The notes beneath the pieces were generated by a model, which saw only the letters and a program-made list of their open reading frames with translations, ran no database searches and was not told the origin of the DNA. A stretch of DNA of 9,443 bases from Deltaproteobacteria bacterium UBA7527 (lineage in GTDB: Bacteria; Desulfobacterota; Syntrophorhabdia; Syntrophorhabdales; Syntrophorhabdaceae): positions 1 to 9,443 of the forward strand of contig DLMV01000070.1 in assembly GCA_002478225.1 (NCBI GenBank), written 5' to 3'. The position numbers and the translations under genes were made by a program. Positions 1 to 6,776 of this stretch are shown piece by piece; within the stretch, counting starts at the first letter, position 1, and each line of letters opens with the position of its first letter.

Positions 1-2
1 AC

Positions 3-87
3 ACAAAATACTTGACGTTACCCGCGTCGCCTGACGCTGGCCGGCCCTCCGGCCTTCTGTTCCCGCAACAGCAGCGGGTTATTTTGT
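3..87. repeat. Nested inverted repeats at the 3' end of the binding-protein gene
   Basis: Outer arms of 8 bases (3-10 and 80-87) are exact reverse complements, and ACCCGC (20-25) matches GCGGGT (74-79). Inside lie three small perfect stems: GCGTC/GACGC (24-28/33-37), GGCCGG/CCGGCC (39-44/49-54) and CCCGC/GCGGG (62-66/74-78). A fourth, CTGTT/AACAG (57-61/67-71), overlaps the last and excludes it. The stop codon of the minus-strand substrate-binding protein gene (79-81) falls in the right arm. No T-run follows the stems on the minus strand, so this is not a textbook intrinsic terminator. It could stabilise the mRNA 3' end, pause transcription or be a repeated extragenic element. The stems are seen directly; the role is inferred. 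Confidence 0.5.
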
Positions 88-1329
88 CCACACCGGTCTC
101 TCTATCTTTCCCTCAGCCACAGATTCAGGATATACGATGATCCTTTCGCCCTTCTTCCACTGGAACCAGACACCCAGTCCGCCCGTCTTCGGGTCCTCTC
201 CATAGATCAACTGATGTCCTTTGTCGAACCTCAGCCTGCCCACCACTCCCGTCATATCGGTCTCGGCAAGAATAGCAGAGACCTTATCAGCGTCCAACGT
301 TCCCGCTTTTTCAATTGCAGCGGCGAGCATGTATACAGCATCGTAAGAGGCTCCAACCCCGTGGCCTGCCTGAGGGCTTTCTTTCCATCTCTTTGTGTAC
401 GCCTCGTAAAACCTTGTCGCCGGGGGGTAAGCTTTTACCGGGATAGGTCCTATATCCTCTATGATGTTCAGTGAGCCCTCAATGTCTTCACCAAAGGTCT
501 GCCATGCCTTTGAACCCATAAGCGGTCCGTTATATCCTGCCATCAGAGCGGGAATATTCATGCTTCTCCACTGCTTGACAAGAATACCGCTTGTAGGCAT
601 ATCAAATACGACCAGGATAAGCTGTGCGTCGCCCGATTTTGCCTTCATTAAGGCAGCAGAAAAATCTGCAGCCCCGGTGGGGTACTTCTCGAAGCCAAGC
701 ACGGTCCAGCCGTTGTCCTTGTACCATTTTTCCATCATGGAGCCTGTTGCCGTTGCCCACAATACGTCCTGGGTGACAATGAATACTTTGTTGTATCCGA
801 AATCCTTTCCGATCAACTTCATCAAGCCGCTCATGTATCTGGAAAGGCCTGTCGCTTCAAGGCATACCCTGAATGAATATTTATATTTCTCCGGGTTGCT
901 CAGCACCTTTTCCTGAAATTTTGGCGACATCGGGATGCTTCCTATGTTGATCACCTTATACTTGGAATAGATGTCCATTGCTGCCAGGAGCGCCTCGGAC
1001 CTGAAATTTCCCACCAGTGTCGCAAATACCTTCTTATGGAGAATGATCTTCTCGATACCGAGAAGGGCTTCGGAAACCGGGACTCCCGGCTCACCGTCCC
1101 TGATATCAAGCGATTCCACCTTGAGCAATCGTTTTTCGTTCCCTACAGTGACGCCGCCCTTTGCATTGATCTCTTCCACGGCAAGGACTACCGCCCTGTG
1201 GCTTTCATAGCCCTCCAGGAGCTTCAGTGAGGTCGGGACGCCCAGAAGGATCGGATCTGCTGCGATGAGAGAGGTGTAAAGACCGAATATCAAAAGACCC
1301 GCAAACAATACTTTTGTCAAAGCTTTCAT
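79..1329 (-). CDS. ABC-transporter substrate-binding protein, branched-chain amino acid/aromatic carboxylate type
   Basis: This 416-residue protein is a periplasmic binding protein of the LivJ-like type (Peripla_BP_6 family). It binds a small carboxylate outside the membrane and delivers it to an ABC importer. A Sec signal peptide covers about residues 1-24: lysines at 2 and 6, a hydrophobic stretch at 7-22, and likely cleavage near A23/A24. There is no lipobox cysteine, so it should be soluble in a diderm periplasm. The mature start ILLGVPTSL and the segment AVEEINAKGG (about 50-59) are typical of the family, as is the late ASYDAVYMLAAAIEKAG. The ATG has only a weak ribosome site (GGGGAA), unlike the genes upstream. 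It follows the four reductase genes after 156 bases, which suggests uptake of their substrate or a related compound. Family members bind benzoate, hydroxybenzoates or amino acids, so the ligand is not determined. Permease and ATPase genes are not in the window and may lie beyond its left edge. Confidence 0.88.
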   Translation of the reverse strand: MKALTKVLFAGLLIFGLYTSLIAADPILLGVPTSLKLLEGYESHRAVVLAVEEINAKGGVTVGNEKRLLKVESLDIRDGEPGVPVSEALLGIEKIILHKKVFATLVGNFRSEALLAAMDIYSKYKVINIGSIPMSPKFQEKVLSNPEKYKYSFRVCLEATGLSRYMSGLMKLIGKDFGYNKVFIVTQDVLWATATGSMMEKWYKDNGWTVLGFEKYPTGAADFSAALMKAKSGDAQLILVVFDMPTSGILVKQWRSMNIPALMAGYNGPLMGSKAWQTFGEDIEGSLNIIEDIGPIPVKAYPPATRFYEAYTKRWKESPQAGHGVGASYDAVYMLAAAIEKAGTLDADKVSAILAETDMTGVVGRLRFDKGHQLIYGEDPKTGGLGVWFQWKKGERIIVYPESVAEGKIERPVWTK

Positions 1330-1468
1330 AATTCCCCATCAACAAACCCATGCTGCCTGCTGTCGACAAAGCATTCTTCGTGTTATTTGAACCACTTCCC
1401 CGCAAAGCATGGGCTGGTGCAACACCCGCTGGGTCTTTCTCCTCGCGAGACCTCCTCACCTCCTTCAT

Positions 1469-1485
1469 ATCGCGTATATCGCGAT
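1469..1485 (-). other. Small hairpin just after the reductase operon
   Basis: A perfect 6-base stem, ATCGCG (1469-1474) with CGCGAT (1480-1485), closes a 5-base loop and begins one base past the stop codon of the last ATPase gene. There is no following T-tract. An intergenic hairpin at this place often marks RNA processing or partial termination between an enzyme set and a binding-protein gene. An 8-base palindrome, CTCGCGAG, sits at 1442-1449 in the same gap. The remaining gap to 1330 shows no convincing promoter or gene. Confidence 0.35.
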
Positions 1486-2334
1486 TTAATCATGCTGACG
1501 TTTACAGAAACCATCCGCATACAGGGCTGCGCCAAGGGCTGTTGTCAGCGCAGGATCCCATTCAGACTTAGGGGCCAGTCTGCTTACCTTCAGGATGCTT
1601 TCAACCCAGTTCATTATTCCCGTATTTTTTGCCAGCCCTCCGATAATGACAAGATCCTTCTTCACACCCGCTCTATCGACCAGTGTGCTGATCCTCCTGG
1701 CCATAGCATAATGGTAGCCTGCTATAAGCTCTTCTAACGGCACCTTGCTTCGGGCCAGGTCAAGAGCTTCAGACTGCGCATAGACGGCGCAGAAGTCGCT
1801 CAGCTTTGGAAATTTATCAGACTCAAGCGCGATGCTTGCCATCTCTGTCAGGTCTTTCTTGACAAGGTCGCCGAATGCTTCCATCGACCTTCCGATGCCG
1901 GCGGCGCATTTGTCGTTCCAGAGAAATGAGGTTGCCCTGCCCTTTTCAGTGCAGTGGATCACCCTGCAGCTTTGCCCTCCGGCATCGAGCACCGTACGTA
2001 CGGACGGACCCCATATCCGTACCGCCCCTGCGGCGGCGCAGGCAATCTCCGATACGGTCCTCTGTGCAAAGGCCGCCTGGGCGCTCCCGCGACCCGTTGC
2101 GACGACGGAATGGATATTCTCAAGCTTCAGTCCTCCGGTCTTCTTGAGGACCTCATTCACGGCATCGACGGCAGATTCTTTGGGCGTTCGGGTCACAACC
2201 TGGGAAGATGCGTAGGGTTCTCCGTCAAGCAGTATCAACGCCTTGGACGTCACCGCCCCGATATCGACTCCCGCCGCTATCACCCTGGCCTTTGTCCAAT
2301 CCAGCTTTTCACTTATCGAAGCATGCCCGCTCAT
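1486..2334 (-). CDS. Benzoyl-CoA reductase-type ATPase subunit (BadF/BadG/BcrA/BcrD family), BzdP/BcrA-like or BzdQ/BcrD-like
   Basis: This 282-residue ASKHA-fold ATPase should couple ATP hydrolysis to injection of a low-potential electron into the catalytic subunits. The phosphate-1 loop is DIGAVTSK (24-31) and phosphate-2 is DAGGQ (117-121). The cluster motif NDKCAAGIGR spans 140-149. A late glycine motif, IIGGLAKN, completes the nucleotide site. C143 and C182 are the expected ligands. Each of two ATPase subunits gives two cysteines, so a single [4Fe-4S] cluster bridges the dimer, as in HgdC-type activators. The ATG overlaps the stop of the preceding ATPase gene by four bases (ATGA, 2331-2334), behind a GGAGGTGG ribosome site, so the two are translationally coupled. 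Two unlike ATPases in one operon separate benzoyl-CoA reductases from 2-hydroxyacyl-CoA dehydratases, which use one homodimeric activator. By operon position it would be the P-type subunit; P versus Q identity is inferred, not proven. Confidence 0.88.
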   Translation of the reverse strand: MSGHASISEKLDWTKARVIAAGVDIGAVTSKALILLDGEPYASSQVVTRTPKESAVDAVNEVLKKTGGLKLENIHSVVATGRGSAQAAFAQRTVSEIACAAAGAVRIWGPSVRTVLDAGGQSCRVIHCTEKGRATSFLWNDKCAAGIGRSMEAFGDLVKKDLTEMASIALESDKFPKLSDFCAVYAQSEALDLARSKVPLEELIAGYHYAMARRISTLVDRAGVKKDLVIIGGLAKNTGIMNWVESILKVSRLAPKSEWDPALTTALGAALYADGFCKRQHD

Positions 2335-3125
2335 CTTCCACCTCCATAACTCACTACAGCGCCTATAGCGCCCACATATTCAGGAAGGCTCACCACGCTC
2401 ACCTCCTGCTTGATCAGGCTCTGAAGGTGGTTAATGACCGCCTGGGACCTTGCCAACCCTCCTGCCACTACGATCTCTTTCGCAAGAGGCATATAGGCGG
2501 ACATAGCGGCGATGCGCTCAACCATGAACCTGGTGACGGCATCCGCCACATCCGCAGCATCCACGCCCTGACAGAGCAGGTCAATGGCCTCTGATTCGGC
2601 AGAGAGGGCGCACTGAATAGCGACAGACACATTTCTGGTCGACCTAAGCGCCAGCCGGGACAACTCCTCTTCACTTACCCCCAGAAGCTTTGCTATGCTC
2701 GTATAGAAGATTCCCAGGCCGTCGGCGCATTTGTCGTTTTGAATTACGTCCAGCAGATCCCCGTTCTGGTCATAGCTCATGGCCTTATGTACATTGCCGC
2801 CGATATCGATGACCGTTCTCGAGTTTTTGTTAAGGAACAAAGCCCCTTTGGCATCCGCTACGTATTCGGGCACTGTTTTTGTTACATCCAATGCCGGCGT
2901 CTTGATGGCATCTCTGAAGATCCCCGTTGCAACGATGCCGGCCAGCTCGCTGCCGGCAATGCCCGCACTTTTCAGGGCTTCATCGAGTGCCCTTTGGGCC
3001 GCAGCCGCTGCATCGCATGCTGTGGGGACGGTAGAATAGCCGATCATCTCCTTGCCCTTCATTATTACGGCCTTCGTATTGATGTGGCCTGCATCCAGTC
3101 CAGCCAGAAGTCTTTCGTTGTTCAA
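2331..3125 (-). CDS. Benzoyl-CoA reductase-type ATPase subunit (BadF/BadG/BcrA/BcrD family), BzdQ/BcrD-like or BzdP/BcrA-like
   Basis: This 264-residue protein is the second ATPase subunit and probable dimer partner of the gene after it. It has a phosphate-1 loop DAGHINTK (11-18), phosphate-2 DIGGNVHKA (107-115), NDKCADGLG (130-138) and VVAGGLARSQ near the C-terminus. C133 and C172 are 39 residues apart, the same spacing as C143/C182 in the partner, and should ligate the shared [4Fe-4S] cluster. Several positions differ from the family's usual forms (DIGGQD-K, NDKCAAGTG, GSTTTK), so this half of the dimer looks more divergent. The start is TTG, overlapping the preceding stop as TTGA (3122-3125), with AAGGGGGTGA upstream as ribosome site. 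The next in-frame methionine (M22) would remove the phosphate-1 loop, so TTG is the right start. By operon position it would be the Q-type subunit (inference). Confidence 0.87.
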   Translation of the reverse strand: MNNERLLAGLDAGHINTKAVIMKGKEMIGYSTVPTACDAAAAAQRALDEALKSAGIAGSELAGIVATGIFRDAIKTPALDVTKTVPEYVADAKGALFLNKNSRTVIDIGGNVHKAMSYDQNGDLLDVIQNDKCADGLGIFYTSIAKLLGVSEEELSRLALRSTRNVSVAIQCALSAESEAIDLLCQGVDAADVADAVTRFMVERIAAMSAYMPLAKEIVVAGGLARSQAVINHLQSLIKQEVSVVSLPEYVGAIGAVVSYGGGR

Positions 3126-4288
3126 GGCGTCACCCCCTTTATTATCTCTACAAGGGCTTCCAGTTGCATCCGAAATTGAGCTATGGGTACGGTTGTATCA
3201 AGTTCAAGCTCGGTCGATGGAATGCCCAGCTTATCGACGATGGGCTTTAGCGCCACAACATCCATCGGTTGAGGACTGCAGAACCTCTGGTAGAGAAATA
3301 CCACCCCATCCGGCTTGAAGTCCTCGATGAACTGCTGAACGTACCTGAACCTCTTCTTCTCTCCGGTACCGGGAACAGTGTCCTTTGCAGGGCATGGTAT
3401 CTTTTCGATGTATCCCTCTGCGAGCGCCTTGATCTTGTCCTCCCTTCCCTCGGGCACCTCGAACCAGAAGTACCTAGCCGCGGTGCAGGATTCAACAAAA
3501 ACCAGGCTCGCATCGTAATTCAAATGTTCGATCAGATCGAAGACACCCAGGTCGTCGCAGGCGCCTCCTGTTACTATCAGCCTTACCCCTGACAACGCTT
3601 TGCCGGGCTCGGCCTCCAGCCTCTCGATCAGCTGCTCCAGCATCTCGTTGCATTCCTGCTTGTCCATGACCTGAGAGGCCAGGGTCGCAGTGGCAACCTC
3701 CGGGCCCGTTATGGGCGGCTTATCGCGCTTCAGGAGCTCCCAGAGCCGCTTAAGAAGCCTTCTGTTGTGATTATAGACCTTGATCGCCTTTTCCAGGTCG
3801 TCATCCGTTATGCGTCTTTTCGTAAGCTTCTCGACGAATTCCCTGAACTGTCCAAAAGACTCAACCATGAACCCGCCGGCAGGCTTCGTGTGTATGATAT
3901 GAGGGTACTGCATGAGATAACTCTTTTCCTGGAATCCTGCGAACCTCGCCCACACGTTGAACGCTTCACCCATGTGGATGCAGCTGCTGCTCGTAACGAT
4001 CAGGTCTAAGTGATCATAATTACCCTGGAGTCCCTGATAGGCGCAATCATGAGAAAAGGAGCAGTACGTCTCATGGATGTATCCCCTCGTCATTGCCTGC
4101 GACTCATGGGAGGTAAGGATCCTCAACGGTACGATCCCGGCCGCATAGAGGATCTCTTCGGGAACATGGGTGCACATATATCCCGCTAAGAGCCGCCCTT
4201 TTTCTTTAAGGGACCTGGTATATTCAGGCGTGTTCGCGGTTATGTAACGAAAATGTTCTATTATTGCATCTGAGCCCTTCTTCTCCAT
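3122..4288 (-). CDS. Benzoyl-CoA reductase-type catalytic subunit, BzdN/BcrC-like (2-hydroxyacyl-CoA dehydratase family)
   Basis: This 388-residue protein belongs to the HGD-D family (2-hydroxyglutaryl-CoA dehydratase component D; PF06050). With the 438-residue neighbour it should form the heterodimer that binds the aryl-CoA and its own [4Fe-4S] clusters. The N-terminal motif GYMCTHVPEEILYAAGIVP (36-54) is a family hallmark. Candidate cluster ligands are C39 or C76/C82, C103 (in SSSCIHMGE) and C337 (in YQRFCSPQ); the exact set needs alignment to a structure. Length fits BcrC/BzdN. The gene starts three bases after the stop of the upstream gene. Its AAAGGAGGTG ribosome site lies inside that gene's last codons, so translation is coupled. 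It could in principle serve a 2-hydroxyacyl-CoA dehydratase, but the two separate ATPase subunits and the BcrB-like partner favour aryl-CoA reduction. Confidence 0.88.
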   Translation of the reverse strand: MEKKGSDAIIEHFRYITANTPEYTRSLKEKGRLLAGYMCTHVPEEILYAAGIVPLRILTSHESQAMTRGYIHETYCSFSHDCAYQGLQGNYDHLDLIVTSSSCIHMGEAFNVWARFAGFQEKSYLMQYPHIIHTKPAGGFMVESFGQFREFVEKLTKRRITDDDLEKAIKVYNHNRRLLKRLWELLKRDKPPITGPEVATATLASQVMDKQECNEMLEQLIERLEAEPGKALSGVRLIVTGGACDDLGVFDLIEHLNYDASLVFVESCTAARYFWFEVPEGREDKIKALAEGYIEKIPCPAKDTVPGTGEKKRFRYVQQFIEDFKPDGVVFLYQRFCSPQPMDVVALKPIVDKLGIPSTELELDTTVPIAQFRMQLEALVEIIKGVTP

Positions 4289-4291
4289 TTA

Positions 4292-5608
4292 TCATGCACC
4301 TCCTTTCTTATGCGCTTCCATGAGATGTACGAACAGCTCCGTCTTCCGCTGTGCGCCCGGCAGATCCATTTTTCGGACATCCACCTGGTCGGTATCATAT
4401 TCGACGGTCGGGATCTGGTTCTTGAAGATGCGCTGCATCGCTATGTAACCGTTCCTGAAGTCTGTTTCACAACTGCGTGAAGGGGCCAGCAACAGCCCGT
4501 CCGCCTTATATTCCGTCACCATTGCCTTGGCCATCTCTTCCAGCGCCCAGTACGATCTTACCCCTTGCCAGGTGGGCCAGCCCAGAACGATTTTCGCAAG
4601 TTCGGTTATGGCCTTTCTTCTGGTCGAAAGATCGAGTTCGTCTACCCAGGCAGGATCTATGGGTTCCCATGTCCATTTTCCATTGACGATCCCTTTGAAA
4701 TTGCCGCAGGTGCCGAACGTATAGACCGAGGCCACGATCTCGGCCCCAACGTCTCTCAGGATCCTCGCCATTTCCGGATGGCCGTATGTATGCGCTATCC
4801 CGAAATAGACTATTCTGAAGCGCTGATCAGGGGCCACGCTCTGCCCTGTCTCAACCATATGCTTCACTTCTTTCAGCAATGTCTCGTATAAGCGCACGCT
4901 TGCATCGGTTGTCCTGTCCACGACCGCAGGCGGGAACAAAGCTATGAGCCGCCGCTCGTCAAGCGGCGCCGGGGAATGCATGTTGAGCGCGCATATATTG
5001 CCCCACAGGACGAGCACCTTGATCTCGTTCCTGACCGCTTTGACGAACAACTCATCCGAGAACTCCCTGCCTGTCACCCTCTGCAACCATTCTATCCCCG
5101 CCTCTATCTGGTTTGAGACATAATTGACGATCTTCGGGTCCTTTTCCGCGTTCCCCCCGCCTATCATATCTATGGCATACATGGGTACGCCGCCCAGGCG
5201 CCTTGAGACTTCCTGATACCACTTTGAATGCTGACTGCAAAGGTGCGTGGTCCAGATCACATCCGGCCTCGGATACCCGTCCTTGATCGTTCTGTCGGTG
5301 ATCGCTATTTTGTCCCGGATCACCTCGCCGACGAACAACTTAAGGTAGCTGCACGAGTGAAAGCCCAGACCGCCGGTCTCTGCGGCAATGATATCCTCGC
5401 GGCACTCTTCAGGCACCGTCCCTGCCGCTGATGCCGAGTGGGGTTCGCCGCCTATCAAATGTATATCCTCACCCAAACCTTTAAGGGGGGCCAGCGGACT
5501 CCAGGTCGAACCCATACAGCGCAGACCTTCGGAAGCGTAGAGATAGTTCCTGTAGCAGTTGGTCTGGTAATTCTTCAATTCGGCCCATGTCGTTATGTTA
5601 TATGCCAT
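4292..5608 (-). CDS. Benzoyl-CoA reductase-type catalytic subunit, BzdO/BcrB-like
   Basis: This 438-residue protein is the larger catalytic partner and the first gene of the reductase operon. Its N-terminal third follows the BcrB/BzdO pattern as I know it: GSTWSPL (33-39), GGEPHSAS (53-60), a cysteine at 86 in GFHSCSYLK, then PRPDVIWTTHLCSQHSKWYQ (113-132) with C124. A third conserved cysteine, C380, lies in APSRSCETDFRNG near the C-terminus. C86, C124 and C380 are the likely [4Fe-4S] ligands. The motif HLCSQHSKWYQ differs from the CCSHAKWYQ I recall for Thauera-type BcrB, which may reflect a different substrate or lineage. The ATG follows an AGGAGG ribosome site at 5-base spacing. A 291-base regulatory gap precedes it, marking the likely operon head. 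Benzoyl-CoA, a methyl- or hydroxybenzoyl-CoA, or another aryl-CoA are all possible substrates. Confidence 0.88.
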   Translation of the reverse strand: MAYNITTWAELKNYQTNCYRNYLYASEGLRCMGSTWSPLAPLKGLGEDIHLIGGEPHSASAAGTVPEECREDIIAAETGGLGFHSCSYLKLFVGEVIRDKIAITDRTIKDGYPRPDVIWTTHLCSQHSKWYQEVSRRLGGVPMYAIDMIGGGNAEKDPKIVNYVSNQIEAGIEWLQRVTGREFSDELFVKAVRNEIKVLVLWGNICALNMHSPAPLDERRLIALFPPAVVDRTTDASVRLYETLLKEVKHMVETGQSVAPDQRFRIVYFGIAHTYGHPEMARILRDVGAEIVASVYTFGTCGNFKGIVNGKWTWEPIDPAWVDELDLSTRRKAITELAKIVLGWPTWQGVRSYWALEEMAKAMVTEYKADGLLLAPSRSCETDFRNGYIAMQRIFKNQIPTVEYDTDQVDVRKMDLPGAQRKTELFVHLMEAHKKGGA

Positions 5609-5662
5609 CTAAACCTCCTGTCGAATGTATATCAAAATCCTTATGTATGGCCTTTCGATCCC

Positions 5663-5676
5663 TCAGAATGATCTGA
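5663..5676. promoter_or_regulatory. Possible operator: TCAGA-N4-TCTGA palindrome
   Basis: TCAGA (5663-5667) and TCTGA (5672-5676) form an exact inverted repeat with a 4-base centre, ending 55 bases upstream of the reductase operon's start codon. Its size suits a dimeric regulator. No regulator gene lies in the window to pair with it, and a 10-base inverted repeat can occur by chance. Confidence 0.22.
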
Positions 5677-5813
5677 ACGTGATCTATCTTGTGCATATCT
5701 CTTCATGCTGATACCAATATTGAACATGATTCATTATTAAAGCTTTCCGTACACGATGTCAAGCATTTTTTTATTTTTATATTTTTTATAGGCGAATGCC
5801 ATGTATAATAGGC

Positions 5814-5842
5814 TTGACATTAGCTGTTAAGCTGCCTATCAT
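5814..5842 (+). promoter_or_regulatory. Plus-strand sigma-70-like promoter, TTGACA-N17-TATCAT
   Basis: A perfect -35 hexamer TTGACA (5814-5819), an ideal 17-base spacer and a -10 of TATCAT (5837-5842, five of six consensus bases) point rightwards. No plus-strand gene follows in the window, so a transcript starting near 5849 would run antisense into the ferredoxin-fusion gene. It overlaps the weaker minus-strand promoter candidate. Confidence 0.4.
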
Positions 5843-5899
5843 TATTACGGCTGCTATTCTTTAGTTGAGATATAGTAATTGAATAACGTTCAAATTATA

Positions 5900-6748
5900 C
5901 TATTCTGTGAGTATTGATCGCGAGGTGGAAAGGCCTCTTTGCCTCGGGTGCAGGTATGTTTCAGGTTCTTTCCTGTTTCGACAGTCCTCAAACAACTGCT
6001 CGGTCTTTTGTTTTATCCGCGGATCTTCCATCACCCTTGCTTCGGCGGGACAGTTCTTGACGCATGCGCAGCACCTGATGCACAGGCTCTGTTCGGTTGC
6101 CACCGTCTCCCTTACGGTAACTGCTGCGGTTGGACAGACCAAAGCGCACCTTCCGCATTTTATGCATACCGTCTCTTGTGTAACAGGGGATATCTTCGGC
6201 ATTGCCGGCGGCTCCCTGTAGGGAAAGCTCCCGGGCACCTTGAGCGGCATCAAACCATCGATCGTCTGCATGTTACGTATCTCTTTACGGATCACTTTTC
6301 CGAATTCCCTCGCTTTTCCCAGGTCCTCCTCATCGGGCCGCCCGGCTGCGATGGGCATGGCGCTGGTGGAAAGCGAGTGTTCACCGATAAAGGCTCCGGC
6401 GGCAACGGGCTTAAATCCCGCTTCCAGGGCAAGATCCCTCAATTCAAGGAGAGCGTCCTCGTACGCCCTGTTGCCGTATACGACCACGATTACCGCCGGC
6501 GTGTCATTCCCCTTGAGTCGCCGAAACCTGCGGATCATATCGGTCGGTAAACGTCCAACGTAAACAGGTGCTCCTATAATGACAAGTCCATCGTGCATCT
6601 CCGTGAGTGCGCGCATTCCTGCATCAGGCGGCGTTAAATCAACGTGTTCGATCGCGGCGATCTGAATGCCCTGCGCAATGCCTTCTATGATCTTTTTCGT
6701 TGTTTGGGTCGGTGAGAAGTAGATCAGTTTTAATGAGTTGATATCCAT
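5900..6748 (-). CDS. Flavodoxin/2[4Fe-4S]-ferredoxin fusion protein (EFR1-type)
   Basis: This 282-residue soluble redox protein carries a flavodoxin-like FMN domain (about 1-160) joined to a bacterial ferredoxin domain. The FMN phosphate loop is YFSPTQTTKK (10-19), and GAPVYVGRLP lies further on, both typical of the EFR1 group. Cluster 1 is C195-x2-C198-x2-C201-x3-C205 and cluster 2 is C223-x2-C226-x2-C229-x3-C233, both complete. It should pass single electrons between FMN and low-potential clusters in the cytoplasm. The ATG has an AGGAGG ribosome site and sits 28 bases after the hydratase gene, so the two are probably co-transcribed. Class I benzoyl-CoA reductase needs a reduced ferredoxin, and this protein, next to the operon, is the obvious candidate donor. 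That link is inference from position. The C-terminal tail (about 257-282) is polar and of unknown use. Confidence 0.87.
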   Translation of the reverse strand: MDINSLKLIYFSPTQTTKKIIEGIAQGIQIAAIEHVDLTPPDAGMRALTEMHDGLVIIGAPVYVGRLPTDMIRRFRRLKGNDTPAVIVVVYGNRAYEDALLELRDLALEAGFKPVAAGAFIGEHSLSTSAMPIAAGRPDEEDLGKAREFGKVIRKEIRNMQTIDGLMPLKVPGSFPYREPPAMPKISPVTQETVCIKCGRCALVCPTAAVTVRETVATEQSLCIRCCACVKNCPAEARVMEDPRIKQKTEQLFEDCRNRKEPETYLHPRQRGLSTSRSILTE

Positions 6749-6776
6749 ACGCTAAAATCCTCCTGGTCAGGGCCGC

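Larger units (their letters stand above)
5609..5899. promoter_or_regulatory. AT-rich regulatory gap upstream of the reductase operon
   Basis: This non-coding stretch separates the ferredoxin-fusion gene from the first reductase gene. It holds a T-rich tract (about 5766-5789), a weak minus-strand promoter candidate (TTAACA at 5825-5830, 17 bases, TATACA at 5802-5807), a stronger plus-strand promoter candidate (entered separately) and a short palindrome nearer the gene. The minus-strand candidate would leave a 5' leader of about 190 bases. I see no open reading frame and no riboswitch I recognise. Confidence 0.45.

Noticed and set aside
3..87. An integron attC-like site.
   Set aside because: Although palindromic, it lacks paired RYYYAAC and GTTRRRY core sites at its ends.
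1205..1468. An 87-residue minus-strand frame starting in the gap after the last ATPase gene.
   Set aside because: It overlaps the binding-protein gene's start in another frame, has no well-placed ribosome site and looks like no known family.
1486..5608. A 2-hydroxyglutaryl-CoA or lactoyl-CoA dehydratase system.
   Set aside because: Those use a single homodimeric activator; here two different ATPase subunits and a BcrB-like 438-residue partner fit a class I reductase better. It is not fully excluded without alignment.
5939..6550. A 203-residue plus-strand frame inside the ferredoxin-fusion gene.
   Set aside because: It lies antisense to a gene with complete flavodoxin and ferredoxin motifs, and its translation shows no domain; it is a shadow frame even though a plus-strand promoter lies upstream.
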